The translations under genes were made by a program, and so were the position numbers. This document shows, one piece after another, positions 56,390-64,000 of a stretch of DNA of 64,000 nt. The stretch comes from Polaribacter filamentus (lineage in GTDB: Bacteria > Bacteroidota > Bacteroidia > Flavobacteriales > Flavobacteriaceae), in the NCBI RefSeq assembly GCF_002943715.1, contig NZ_MQUA01000014.1:186001-250000 (forward strand). The letters are read 5' to 3'. The stretch's first letter is position 1. Each line of letters starts with the position of its first letter. The notes beneath the pieces are model-generated. The model worked only from the letters and a program-made list of their open reading frames with translations. It made no database searches and had not been told where the DNA came from.

Positions 56390-57400
56390 TTAAAGTAAGT
56401 TTACGCCAGTTCCGTTTTCATCAGCATAAGAAATCACACCATTATTTATGGTAATTCCTGCTGCTATATCGGTTTTTAGTAACAAGCTTCCGTCCATATC
56501 TACATAATCTAATAAAGGCAATAAATGAGCAATAGCAGAAATACCAACAGTAGATTCTGTCATGCAACCCACCATTGTTTTTAAGCCTAACCTTCTTGCA
56601 TTTTCTAACATTCTTTTACCAGGAGTTACACCACCGCACTTTGTAAGTTTTACATTTACACCATGAAATAATCCAACACATTTTTCTACATCACTCTCTA
56701 CAATACAGCTTTCATCAGCAATAATTGGCAGTGCAGCGTTTGTATATAATTTTTTAGCACCTTCTATGTCATCTGCTTTTAAAGGTTGTTCTAAAAATTC
56801 GACGCCAAGTTCTTTTAGTTTAAAAGAATTCTCAATAGCTTCCTCTGCGGTCCAACCACAATTTGCATCAATTCTAAAAATAGCGTCTGAGTGTTTTCTT
56901 AATGCTGTTACTATTTTTATATCATCTTTTGTGCCTAATTTTATTTTATAAATCGGCCAAGGAAGTTCTTTCATTTTAGCAACCATTTTTTCAACAGAAT
57001 CAATACCAATCGTGTAATCTGTCATCGGATTTCTATCAATTTTTAAATCCCAAACTTCATATAATTTTTTGTTTTGTTTGCGTGCATATAGATCATTAAA
57101 AGCAATGTCTAAAGCACATAAAGCAAACATGTCATCTTTAAAAAGGGGTTGTAATTTTCTCCAAAATTCGGTAGGTTTTTCTGTGGATAATGATGCTATA
57201 AAAGCTTTGTTTTTTGAGATAACAGCAATCATTTTATCAGTAGTACTATTGTAATAAGGATTTGAAGTGGCTTCACCAAAGCCAGAAAACCCGTCAGAAT
57301 TTAACTCAACAATTAATGTTTCTTGAAAATCATGAGACTCTCTAGAAATTGTAAAAGTGTGTTTTAGCTCAAGATTAAAAGAATGTAGTTTAATTTTCAT
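56390..57400 (-). CDS. Dipeptide epimerase (enolase superfamily)
   Basis: A 336-residue member of the mandelate racemase/muconate lactonizing branch, most like L-Ala-D/L-Glu epimerases used in murein peptide recycling. It shows FSGFGEATSNPYYN, the catalytic Lys in PIYKIKLGTKDD (K-x-K, near 160), metal ligands in IFRIDANCGW, GVEFLEQPL and IIADESCI, and the second Lys in VNVKLTKCGG (near 265). The C-terminal MVGCMTESTVGISAIAHLLP is characteristic. It is followed at 2 bases by the oxoamine-synthase-like gene, so the two act together or share regulation. Confidence 0.9.
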   Translation of the reverse strand: MKIKLHSFNLELKHTFTISRESHDFQETLIVELNSDGFSGFGEATSNPYYNSTTDKMIAVISKNKAFIASLSTEKPTEFWRKLQPLFKDDMFALCALDIAFNDLYARKQNKKLYEVWDLKIDRNPMTDYTIGIDSVEKMVAKMKELPWPIYKIKLGTKDDIKIVTALRKHSDAIFRIDANCGWTAEEAIENSFKLKELGVEFLEQPLKADDIEGAKKLYTNAALPIIADESCIVESDVEKCVGLFHGVNVKLTKCGGVTPGKRMLENARRLGLKTMVGCMTESTVGISAIAHLLPLLDYVDMDGSLLLKTDIAAGITINNGVISYADENGTGVNLL

Positions 57401-57455
57401 TTTTTAGAGTTATATTTATGGTGAAGTTATAAAAATAATTCATAAAAATAAGATA

Positions 57456-58058
57456 ATGCCATTAGTAACTCCTCTTTCATCAGAACACGATTTAGAAACA
57501 AAAAAGCTAGCAGAATTTTTTAATGAAACATTGGGTTTTTGTCCTAATTCGGTTCTAACAATGCAACGCAGACCAGCCATTTCTAAGGCTTTTATCAACC
57601 TAAATAAAGCAGTAATGGCAAATGAAGGACGCGTTACTTCCGCATTAAAAAGAATGATTGCATGGGTTTCTAGCAACGCAACTGGTTGCAGGTATTGCCA
57701 AGCGCACGCAATTAGAGCCGCCGAACGTTATGGCGCAGAACAAGAACAATTAAATAATATTTGGGAATTTAGCACGCATGCAGCATTTTCTGAAGCAGAA
57801 AGAGCCGCTTTAGATTTTTCTTTAGCAGCTTCAATGGTACCAAATGCAGTTAATGCAAAAATTAAGGAGGAGTTATATAAATATTGGGATGAAGGAGAAA
57901 TTGTAGAAATGTTAGGTGTAATTTCACTCTTTGGATATTTAAATAGATGGAATGACTCGATGGGCACAACTTTGGAAGAAGATGCCATTGAAAGTGGTAA
58001 TCAGTTTTTAGGAAAACATGGTTTTGAAGTTGGTAAACACAATGGTTCTAAATACTAA
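57456..58058 (+). CDS. Carboxymuconolactone decarboxylase/AhpD-like protein
   Basis: A 200-residue all-helical protein of the peroxidase-related AhpD branch. The redox pair lies in GCRYCQAHAIRAAERYG (C-x-x-C followed by His, near residues 72-77), as in AhpD. The N-terminal LGFCPNSVLTMQRRPAISKA and the C-terminal LFGYLNRWNDSMGTTLEE are typical of the subfamily. A role in thiol-dependent peroxide removal is likely. It is divergent from the epimerase and followed by a clear terminator. Confidence 0.88.
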   Translation: MPLVTPLSSEHDLETKKLAEFFNETLGFCPNSVLTMQRRPAISKAFINLNKAVMANEGRVTSALKRMIAWVSSNATGCRYCQAHAIRAAERYGAEQEQLNNIWEFSTHAAFSEAERAALDFSLAASMVPNAVNAKIKEELYKYWDEGEIVEMLGVISLFGYLNRWNDSMGTTLEEDAIESGNQFLGKHGFEVGKHNGSKY

Positions 58059-58068
58059 ATTTAGAGCT

Positions 58069-58104
58069 AAAATAACCTTGTCTTTTTAATGAGAAGGTTA
58101 TTTT
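58069..58104 (+). terminator. Terminator after the AhpD-like gene
   Basis: Perfect 11-base stem AAAATAACCTT/AAGGTTATTTT with a 14-base loop, extended by Ts. Confidence 0.85.
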
Positions 58105-58229
58105 TTCTATTAGGTCTCCCAACCTAAATAGTTTGGTAATGCAAACATAAAAAAAGGTGTAGTTTTACAAATGTAATTTGCAAAGGAGTATATTTAATTT
58201 TTGTAATTTTTAAGTAAAATATTGAAGCG

Positions 58230-59205
58230 ATGAATGTAGCGGAAAAAAAACTATTTAATTATTTAAAAGCAAGGGCTTCAGAAAACGTTTCTTTTGCAGA
58301 CGAAATTGCAGATATTTTGGACATTAGCGACGATGCCGCTTATAGAAGAATAAAAGGAGAAACATCCTTAATTTAAATGAAGGTTTAAAACTTTCTAGGG
58401 ACTTTAATTTTAACTTAAAGAAGGTCTTTATTGATAAAGAATTGGATGAGGAAAGAATAATTGTAGAAAAAACACACCCAATTTTATCAAACAACGCTCT
58501 AAAATTATTTTTTAAATAAGGAACAACCGAGGCTCAAAAGGTTTATAGTTCTAAAAACGGACAAATAATTAATTGGGCAAAAGAGTACCCTTTTTATCAT
58601 TTTGATAGCCGACTGTTAAAGAGCTTTAGACTCTATGTATTTGTAAATACACTAAGTAAAGATCCAGCGCAAAAAAAGATTCCTTTTTCTAAATTTAGGC
58701 CGTCTGCTATTCTTTGAGAAAAGTATGAAGCTTTTTTAAATCAGTATAAAAAAATTGCATTGGTAGAGGTTTGGAATGATTCTACCATAGACAATATTTT
58801 AAATCAAATTCAATTTTTTCATGAAGTTGGCCTTACCACAAAAGAAGAACCGTCTTTAATTGCGAATGGTCTAAAAGATTCTTTGAAATTAATAGAGGAG
58901 GATTCAAAAAATAAAAAGAGAACTATAAATAAAAATAGTTTTCATTTGTATCATAATAATATAACTTCTCTTTTAAATACAGTATTTATGAAATCGCATA
59001 CCGAAAAAAAGTATTTGTGCCGTATACAAATTTAACGTATTTTAAAGTTATTGATAAAAATACTACAAATCAAATAGAGGAATATATAAAAAGGCAAATA
59101 GAATTTTCTACCAGTCTTTCTGGAGAAGCTTCTTTTGAAAGAAGCAAGTTTTTCAATATAATGAATCAAAAGATAGATGACAAAATGCTAAAACTATTGC
59201 TTTAG
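58230..59205 (+). pseudogene. HTH DNA-binding regulator, decayed
   Basis: It begins AEKKLFNYLKARASENVSFA and ADILDISDDAAYRRIKGETS, the N-terminal HTH of a family of ~300-residue Bacteroidota regulators. After ETSL the frame is lost by one base near 58360-58370, then resumes as NLNEGLKLSRDFNFNLKKVF. In-frame stops follow (after LKLFFK near 58517, after RPSAIL near 58717) and a further shift near 59010. Homologous text continues to IDDKMLKLLL at 59205. Several lesions, including substitutions to stop, mark it as a real pseudogene. Frames 58760-59035 and 59017-59205 are pieces of it. Confidence 0.75.
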
Positions 59206-60915
59206 TGTTTTTTCGATTTCACTTGTAATGGAATCAATTAATTTTTGTGATTTTTCTATTTCTTTACGGATTGTTTTCTCATCAGAAACCAAATCTTTAG
59301 TGGTTGCAAAAGATTTTTGATACCAGTCTTTCCAAGCTTCAATAATTTCTATTTGGGTAGCTAAAGAATCTCCGTTATTAAGTGCAATTTTGCTTTGTTT
59401 TAATTCTTCATTTAAACGAACTACAGCCGCTTTTTCTAAATCTGATAAAACTGATTTTGCAGTATTTTCATCGGCATTTAATAAGGTATAAGCAGCAATT
59501 AACGCCGTTGTTCCTACATTTTTTAAAGTACTTTTTGATACTTTGTCAATTCTGTCGTTGTCTGTATGATAAAACTGATCTGTAAAATGCCAAAATAAAA
59601 CACTTGGTATATTTTCTCTTAAAAAAGGCACGTGATCACTTCCGCCTTCAAACGGGTTTGTGCTCACAATCCAATTGGTTCTTTTGCCCTGTGCTTTGAA
59701 TTTGTCAATTAAAAAATCGTTTAAATAATGAGGTTTCATCTGGTCTAAACTCATTTTAGAACCGCCCCATTCTGTATGTTTATCGCTTCCACGTGTCCAA
59801 ATTGCACTTGGATCTGGCATTTTTTCTATTAAGAAAGTTCCGCCAGTTTTCTCAGTATTTTCACCAACCATGTCCAAAGAAATTCCCCATTTAATATTTT
59901 TTACTCTTAGAGAATCTTCTTGCACATACCTTCTAGTAGAAATAATTTCATCACCCCATAAAAAAGTTAAAGTTCTTTTTGGTTGATATTCTTTTCGCTT
60001 GCTAAATTTTGCTGTTAAAGTTGCCATTTCAAGCGCAACTCCAACGCCTGTTGCGTTGTCATTTGCGCCAGGTTCTTGAATGTGAGCGCTAAAAACCAAG
60101 CGTTCTTTTGGATTTTCACTTCCTTTAATATCCGCAATAATTGTAAGTTCTTCGGATGGATAAATATTCGTTTCAACCATCACTTTTAATGCTACTTTTT
60201 TATATTTTAATGCTCTTTTTAATCTTTCTTTAGCCTGATAAGAAAGTGCAATTGCCCAAGGTTTGGTTACAGAATCTAAAGGAATTGAGCGAAATTGAAT
60301 AGAGGTTGTATTTTTTTCTGGTTGTAAATAAGCAGGATTGTCGTAGGTTATAATTCCTGCTGCTTTTCCATCAACAATTGCCGCTTTAAAAATTTGATAC
60401 GGACTGGTTTCTGCAAAGACAATTTTGCCTTTTACATCCATCGTAGAAAGTTTTTGTACGTCGTCAATATAGACAACTTCTGCTGTGATTCCTTCTTTTG
60501 GAGTGCTGTAAGAATTTAAAGCAATCATATTTCTGTTGGTGCTATGTTGCAATAAGGACTCAATTTCCCCTTCAATTAGGACCCTTGCATTTACAGATTC
60601 CCAAGTTGGTTTTTGAAGTGATCGCTTTTCTATTCTATACGTTAGTATGTCTTTTTCAGTGGCATTTTCTTCTAAAATATAACCTGCTTTTTCTAGTTCT
60701 TCGGCAATTTTATAAATTGTTTTATTAAAACCGATATTCCCAACAACTCGCCAATATTTTTCTACAAAAGAAGTCGTTTCAAAAGCTAAATCACCAGTAA
60801 ACTCTTGATTGATAATATCAGCATAATTGGTAGAATTTAGCTCTAAAGGTTTCTGGTTTTTACAATTGATAAAAAAGGTTGCAATCAATAACAGAATAAT
60901 CGATTTTTTTAGCAT
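59194..60915 (-). CDS. M28 family zinc aminopeptidase lipoprotein
   Basis: A 573-residue exported peptidase with a lipoprotein signal (lipobox FINC, Cys at about 18). A PA-like insert (about 110-230) precedes the M28 core. Co-catalytic zinc residues appear in VFSAHIQEPGANDNATGVGV (His, Asp), LTFLWGDEIISTRRY (Glu), ISLDMVGENTEKTGG (Asp) and FWHFTDQFYHTDNDRIDKVS (His). GGSDHVPF is also conserved. The C-terminal ~100 residues form a charged helical tail. It probably trims peptides in the periplasm or on the cell surface. It stands apart, 76 bases from the upstream SGNH gene on the same strand. Confidence 0.9.
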   Translation of the reverse strand: MLKKSIILLLIATFFINCKNQKPLELNSTNYADIINQEFTGDLAFETTSFVEKYWRVVGNIGFNKTIYKIAEELEKAGYILEENATEKDILTYRIEKRSLQKPTWESVNARVLIEGEIESLLQHSTNRNMIALNSYSTPKEGITAEVVYIDDVQKLSTMDVKGKIVFAETSPYQIFKAAIVDGKAAGIITYDNPAYLQPEKNTTSIQFRSIPLDSVTKPWAIALSYQAKERLKRALKYKKVALKVMVETNIYPSEELTIIADIKGSENPKERLVFSAHIQEPGANDNATGVGVALEMATLTAKFSKRKEYQPKRTLTFLWGDEIISTRRYVQEDSLRVKNIKWGISLDMVGENTEKTGGTFLIEKMPDPSAIWTRGSDKHTEWGGSKMSLDQMKPHYLNDFLIDKFKAQGKRTNWIVSTNPFEGGSDHVPFLRENIPSVLFWHFTDQFYHTDNDRIDKVSKSTLKNVGTTALIAAYTLLNADENTAKSVLSDLEKAAVVRLNEELKQSKIALNNGDSLATQIEIIEAWKDWYQKSFATTKDLVSDEKTIRKEIEKSQKLIDSITSEIEKTLKQ

Positions 60916-60991
60916 TGTATTATTTTTTAATTTTTTTTGGTCGCAGATACGTTCAAATAAACTGTTTATGAGTAAAAACCATTAAAATTTT

Positions 60992-62128
60992 TTATTTTTT
61001 TATACTTAAGGCTTCATTTTCAAAAGATAAACCCTTAAAGCCAGTTTTCATAAAATTTCGAATATTATAATGAGAAGTTCCTTTTTCGTCATTTAAAACA
61101 GTTCTATAATTTTCGCCAAAGCAAAGCAACGTTTCTGCTTTTGTTAATTTATGCAGAATGGCAAATGAAAATAATTTACAAGAGCCTGAATTTTCGCCAA
61201 CTTTATTTTTAAAGTTACCATTTTTAAAAGCTGTTGGTGTAAAGTTGTAATTATCGTCAATTACTTGCATGGTTTCTGCGAACGTAATTGCTGACGGAGT
61301 TGTTTTTAGTTTGGCTTTGAATTGTTGAATGGTCATAATGGATTTAGGTTCTATAATTTTTTCGATTTTTGGTTCTAAGGTTTTAAAAGCATATTCATTT
61401 ACTAATTGTTGTAAAAATGGCACATCGTTATCTTTCATGAAAATTAAATACAAAATTTGGCCATTTGTATCTAAAGTCGATATATTTCCAGGAATCGTTG
61501 AAACGCTTTTTCCTGTAAAATACTTATAAAAAGCCAACCCTAAAAGATAGGTTCCGTTTGAAGAAGGATGAATATCGTCATGGAATAATTCTATATCAGG
61601 TCTGTATTTAATTGAGCTCGCAAAAAGTGGTCCGCCGGGAATAAAATTTGAATTTGTTTGTTCAGAAAGGTTTTTATGCAATTTTTCGATTTCCGGCAAC
61701 ATTAAAGGATTCGATTTATAAGCCCACGTCATCATAAAAATGGGTTCAGCTCCTTTTGTTCTCACCAAATCAGCAAATTTTTTACTATAATCTAGAAATT
61801 TTTCTGGGGTATTAATGGCACTCAAACTATGATTGTTAAAAACGACATAATCCCATTTTTCTAATTCAATCATGATGCGAGTTTGTGTTCCTCTTTCACT
61901 TTTCCAATGATTTTCTAAACTAGAACCGCCAACAGTAGAATGCTTTGTTTCTATAATTACGTCTTGAGATTTTGCCATGGCAGAAACTACTTGCGGTAAA
62001 TTATTATAATAAGTAAAACTATTACCCACAAACAAAACCCTAATTTTTTTGTCTTGGGCAGCTAAAGAACTACTTAAAAACAGGGCTAATAACAAATAAG
62101 ATGTAAAGATTATTGATTTTAAATTCAT
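60992..62128 (-). CDS. SGNH/GDSL hydrolase fused to a HopJ-type domain
   Basis: A 378-residue exported protein (signal peptide to about residue 24, SSSLAAQ). Residues ~28-245 form an SGNH hydrolase: block I FVGNSFTYYNNLP (nucleophile Ser), GGSSLENHW, VVFNNHS (Asn), and the late Asp-His in ELFHDDIHPSSNGTYLLG. Residues ~268-378 match the HopJ family (type III effector HopJ-like): MTIQQFKAKLKTTPSAITFA, ETMQVIDDNYNFTPTAFKNG, SGSCKLFSFAILHKLTKAET and HYNIRNFMKTGFKGLSFE. HopJ is usually a free-standing ~110-residue cytoplasmic protein; here it follows a signal peptide. The join falls exactly at an internal Met that would be HopJ's own start. The function of the fusion is unknown. Confidence 0.85.
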   Translation of the reverse strand: MNLKSIIFTSYLLLALFLSSSLAAQDKKIRVLFVGNSFTYYNNLPQVVSAMAKSQDVIIETKHSTVGGSSLENHWKSERGTQTRIMIELEKWDYVVFNNHSLSAINTPEKFLDYSKKFADLVRTKGAEPIFMMTWAYKSNPLMLPEIEKLHKNLSEQTNSNFIPGGPLFASSIKYRPDIELFHDDIHPSSNGTYLLGLAFYKYFTGKSVSTIPGNISTLDTNGQILYLIFMKDNDVPFLQQLVNEYAFKTLEPKIEKIIEPKSIMTIQQFKAKLKTTPSAITFAETMQVIDDNYNFTPTAFKNGNFKNKVGENSGSCKLFSFAILHKLTKAETLLCFGENYRTVLNDEKGTSHYNIRNFMKTGFKGLSFENEALSIKK

Positions 62129-62152
62129 GTTTAAGCGATTTTATTATTCTTT

Positions 62153-62335
62153 CTAAGAAAGTGCAATATTAATAATTTTATTTATTGGGTTTATTAATAT
62201 TGAAAATATAAATTTTCCATTTGTAAAAGTCGTTGGAGTAAAATTGTAATTGTCAGCAATTACTTGCATCGTTTCTGAAAAATTAATTCCTATTGGAGTT
62301 GCTTTTAGTTTGATTTTGAATTGTTGGAGAATCAT
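62153..62335 (-). pseudogene. Truncated HopJ-domain copy
   Basis: A 60-codon frame starts MILQQFKIKLKATPIGINFS and ETMQVIADNYNFTPTTFTNG, closely matching the first 43 residues of the HopJ domain in the downstream fusion. After GKF it departs into unrelated residues. It is the 5' end of a duplicated HopJ gene that lost its remainder. Its position just upstream of the fusion suggests a past tandem duplication. Confidence 0.7.
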
Positions 62336-62441
62336 AATGATTTTTGAAAATCAAAAACAGAAAAAATATAGTTTATTATTACCGTAGGTAATTAGTATGA
62401 TTTTGAATCTTTTAAAAAATACAACGATTTTACTGTTATAA

Positions 62442-62987
62442 ATGAATGCTATTTTGCGTTCTATAAATAGAATGAACAAAGAATATTTTAAAGTTACTGT
62501 CTTTTCACTATCAGAACGATTATTTCCATTGGTAGCTCGTTTATTGGGTGATAAAACGAAAGCAGAAGATGCTATTCAAGAAATAATGATAAAACTTTGG
62601 GAAAAAAGAAAACAATTAGATAACCACCCAAATATAAAAGGTTTTGTGTTTTTAACAGCGCGTAATTATTGTATTGATTTATTAAGAAAAAAAAGAATTT
62701 TTGTTGATGATATTTCAACACATTTAAGTGTTTCTAGTTTTGATAAAGAAGAATCTCAATTAGAATGGGAAGAATTGAATTTAATTATCAATAAAGTTTT
62801 GAATAAGTTAAGTAAACAGCAGAGAGAAATTTTTGTAATGCGTGATTTGGATGGTTATGAGTTTACAGAAATAGCCACAGCAATGGAGATTAAGATAGAA
62901 CATGTTAGAGTGTTATTGTCTAGAGCAAGAAAACAGATAAGCGAAGAATTAGAAATAAAATACAAGTATGAAAGAGGAAACTATTAA
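62442..62987 (+). CDS. RNA polymerase sigma-70 factor, ECF type
   Basis: A 181-residue sigma factor. Region 2 (about 25-95) contains LFPLVARLLGDKTKAEDAIQ, EIMIKLWEKRKQL and FVFLTARNYCIDLLRKKR. Region 4 (about 120-170) contains LSKQQREIFVMRDLDGYEFT and EIATAMEIKIEHVRVLLSRA. The ATG at 62472 is also possible as start. The downstream gene overlaps its last 20 bases, and a third exported protein follows, so it heads a small operon for membrane or envelope signalling. Confidence 0.9.
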   Translation: MNAILRSINRMNKEYFKVTVFSLSERLFPLVARLLGDKTKAEDAIQEIMIKLWEKRKQLDNHPNIKGFVFLTARNYCIDLLRKKRIFVDDISTHLSVSSFDKEESQLEWEELNLIINKVLNKLSKQQREIFVMRDLDGYEFTEIATAMEIKIEHVRVLLSRARKQISEELEIKYKYERGNY

Positions 62988-63396
62988 AAATCTAATTGAA
63001 AAATATAAAAAAGGAGAAACTTCATTAAGTGAAGAAAAAGAACTTTTTAATTCGGTAAATGAAACTCGGTCAGAAATAGCAAATTTGTCTCAATTTATAA
63101 AGAACAATCAAATAAAGACTCCAGAGAATTTGAATGAGGAACTGTGGGAATCTTTTGATGAAAAAAGTGTTAAGAACAATAAATTCCGAATTGGTATTTA
63201 TTCTGCGGCTGCTTCAATTTTGCTTATTTTCTCTCTTTATTTTTGGAATTTTGAGCCCAATAAAATGACTTATAATGAAAAATTGGCATTATTAAATGAA
63301 GCTAAAAGTATGTTTGCAGATGAATCATTAAAAGAAATAAATCATACTATAATTTTAGAAACCGATTTAGTCATCGTGTACACCAGTAATAAATAA
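62968..63396 (+). CDS. Probable anti-sigma factor (single-pass membrane protein)
   Basis: A 142-residue protein with a helical N-terminal cytoplasmic part (KEETIKNLIEKYKKGETSLS), one membrane segment (about 78-95, IGIYSAAASILLIFSLYFW) and a ~45-residue periplasmic tail. This architecture, plus a 20-base overlap with the ECF sigma gene, fits an anti-sigma factor, although the tail is short and no ZAS Cys/His motif is present. The assignment rests on layout. Confidence 0.7.
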   Translation: MKEETIKNLIEKYKKGETSLSEEKELFNSVNETRSEIANLSQFIKNNQIKTPENLNEELWESFDEKSVKNNKFRIGIYSAAASILLIFSLYFWNFEPNKMTYNEKLALLNEAKSMFADESLKEINHTIILETDLVIVYTSNK

Positions 63397-63420
63397 ATTA
63401 AACAATTAAATATTTTAAAA

Positions 63421-63933
63421 ATGAAAAAATCAGCATTTTCAATTATTGTACTACTATCATTTGTAGTAACAATGCAAGCGCAGAAAGTAGAAATAAAAAA
63501 AACTACGAAAGAAGAAAAATTATACGTAAAAGTTAAAGAGGGTGAAAAGCCAGTTATTTATGTAGATGGTAAGAAATTCGATTTTCCAATAGAATTGATT
63601 GATCAAACCAAAATACAATCGATGTCTGTTTTAAATCATGAAAATGCGGCAAAAATGTATAATGAACCAAATGGTGTTATTTTAATTAAAACTAAAATTA
63701 CAGAAGAAATTATAGCTCCCGAACTACATATTGTTGCAAATAAAAATTTAGTTTCAAAAAATAAACCAATGATAATAATAGATGGTGAAATAACCACTCA
63801 GGAAGTTTTAGGGAATTTACTGCCAGAAAACATTGAAAGTGTGGATGTTGTAAAAGGAGAAAAAGCCTTAAAAGAATATAATGCACTAAATGGAGTAATT
63901 ATTATTACCAAAAAGAAGAAAAATAAAAAGTAA
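63421..63933 (+). CDS. Exported protein with two TonB-plug-like repeats
   Basis: A 170-residue protein with a signal peptide (FSIIVLLSFVVTMQAQ). Two similar segments follow: KPVIYVDGKKFDFPIELIDQ ending MYNEPNGVILIKTK, and KPMIIIDGEITTQEVLGNLL ending EYNALNGVIIITKKKK. The P-x-I-x-(I/V)-DG ... NGV(I)xI(K/T)TK pattern is that of the plug domain of TonB-dependent receptors. Without a barrel this is a free plug-like protein. As third gene of the sigma/anti-sigma operon it may be a signal protein or the regulated output. Confidence 0.72.
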   Translation: MKKSAFSIIVLLSFVVTMQAQKVEIKKTTKEEKLYVKVKEGEKPVIYVDGKKFDFPIELIDQTKIQSMSVLNHENAAKMYNEPNGVILIKTKITEEIIAPELHIVANKNLVSKNKPMIIIDGEITTQEVLGNLLPENIESVDVVKGEKALKEYNALNGVIIITKKKKNKK

Positions 63934-63956
63934 ATTTAATAACATAAAAAAATTCA

Positions 63957-63990
63957 GACCTCACAGATTTTCAAAAACTTTGAGGTCTTT
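63957..63990 (+). terminator. Terminator of the ECF sigma operon
   Basis: Stem GACCTCA/TGAGGTC with a 17-base loop and a short T-run, 23 bases past the last gene of the operon. Confidence 0.65.
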
Positions 63991-64000
63991 TAGAAGAGTA

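Noticed and set aside
58760..59205. Two small genes after the AhpD-like gene
   Set aside because: Both are consecutive pieces of one decayed HTH regulator starting at 58230.

Overview
The window is AT-rich chromosome from a member of the Bacteroidota, most likely a marine Flavobacteriaceae (Polaribacter/Tenacibaculum-like). The support is type IX secretion (T9SS) type A and type B C-terminal sorting domains, a PorP/SprF-family protein, TAnnTTTG-type -7 boxes, DUF4202, and the family resemblance of housekeeping genes (lpxH, S41 protease, rplY-prs, sucA-sucB, recJ). The genus is inference.

Layout. 1-4.6 kb: the end of a frameshifted aminotransferase, then lpxH, an S41 peptidase, dCMP deaminase, HupE/UreJ and DUF4202. 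4.6-6.5 kb: a gene graveyard with fragments of an unsaturated glucuronyl hydrolase (GH88), mannonate dehydratase (uxuA) and an AraC regulator, next to an IS982-family remnant; this looks like a lost uronate-use locus. 6.6-17.5 kb: a four-gene operon for surface/secreted proteins (phage-tail-collar-like protein, 2878-residue LamG protein with a T9SS tail, 304-residue secreted protein sharing a module with the giant, lipoprotein), divergent from a membrane-anchored AraC regulator. 19.1-23.8 kb: a two-gene defence-like operon. Its first gene is a 1367-residue fusion of eight Cys/His zinc-ribbon-like repeats, an SF2 helicase and an Rrp8-like methyltransferase. Its second gene is a nuclease whose NucS/Mrr-like catalytic domain has been cut off by an IS982 end. 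24.4-29.6 kb: IS copies (IS982, IS5, a shortened IS982), an ilvN fragment, rplY, prs and tRNA-Leu. 29.7-39.1 kb: a small secreted protein, a 2646-residue T9SS type B adhesin with exactly twenty 288-bp repeats, and its PorP/SprF partner. 39.2-40.5 kb: an IS3 element with a damaged orfA, then tRNA-Asn. 41.2-45.3 kb: sucA-sucB. 45.4-49.2 kb: Crp/Fnr regulator, SDR, aldehyde dehydrogenase, alpha/beta hydrolase lipoprotein. 49.3-57.4 kb: XRE membrane protein, PIF1/RecD-like helicase, recJ, OsmC, a type B sorting-domain pseudogene, an oxoamine-synthase-like enzyme and a dipeptide epimerase. 57.4-64 kb: AhpD-like protein, HTH pseudogene, M28 peptidase, an SGNH hydrolase-HopJ fusion with a spare HopJ fragment upstream, and an ECF sigma operon.

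Two themes cut across the window. First, four IS982-type ends or copies, plus IS5 and IS3 elements, have broken at least three genes (GH88, the nuclease, ilvN). Second, six otherwise good genes are each broken or mis-started by the apparent loss of exactly one base in a homopolymer. That pattern points to systematic under-calling in the assembly, or to slippage/phase variation, and it changes how these 'pseudogenes' should be read. The best candidate for an undescribed system is the zinc-ribbon-repeat/helicase/Rrp8-like methyltransferase with its nuclease partner. The tail-collar/LamG secreted operon and the SGNH-HopJ fusion come next.
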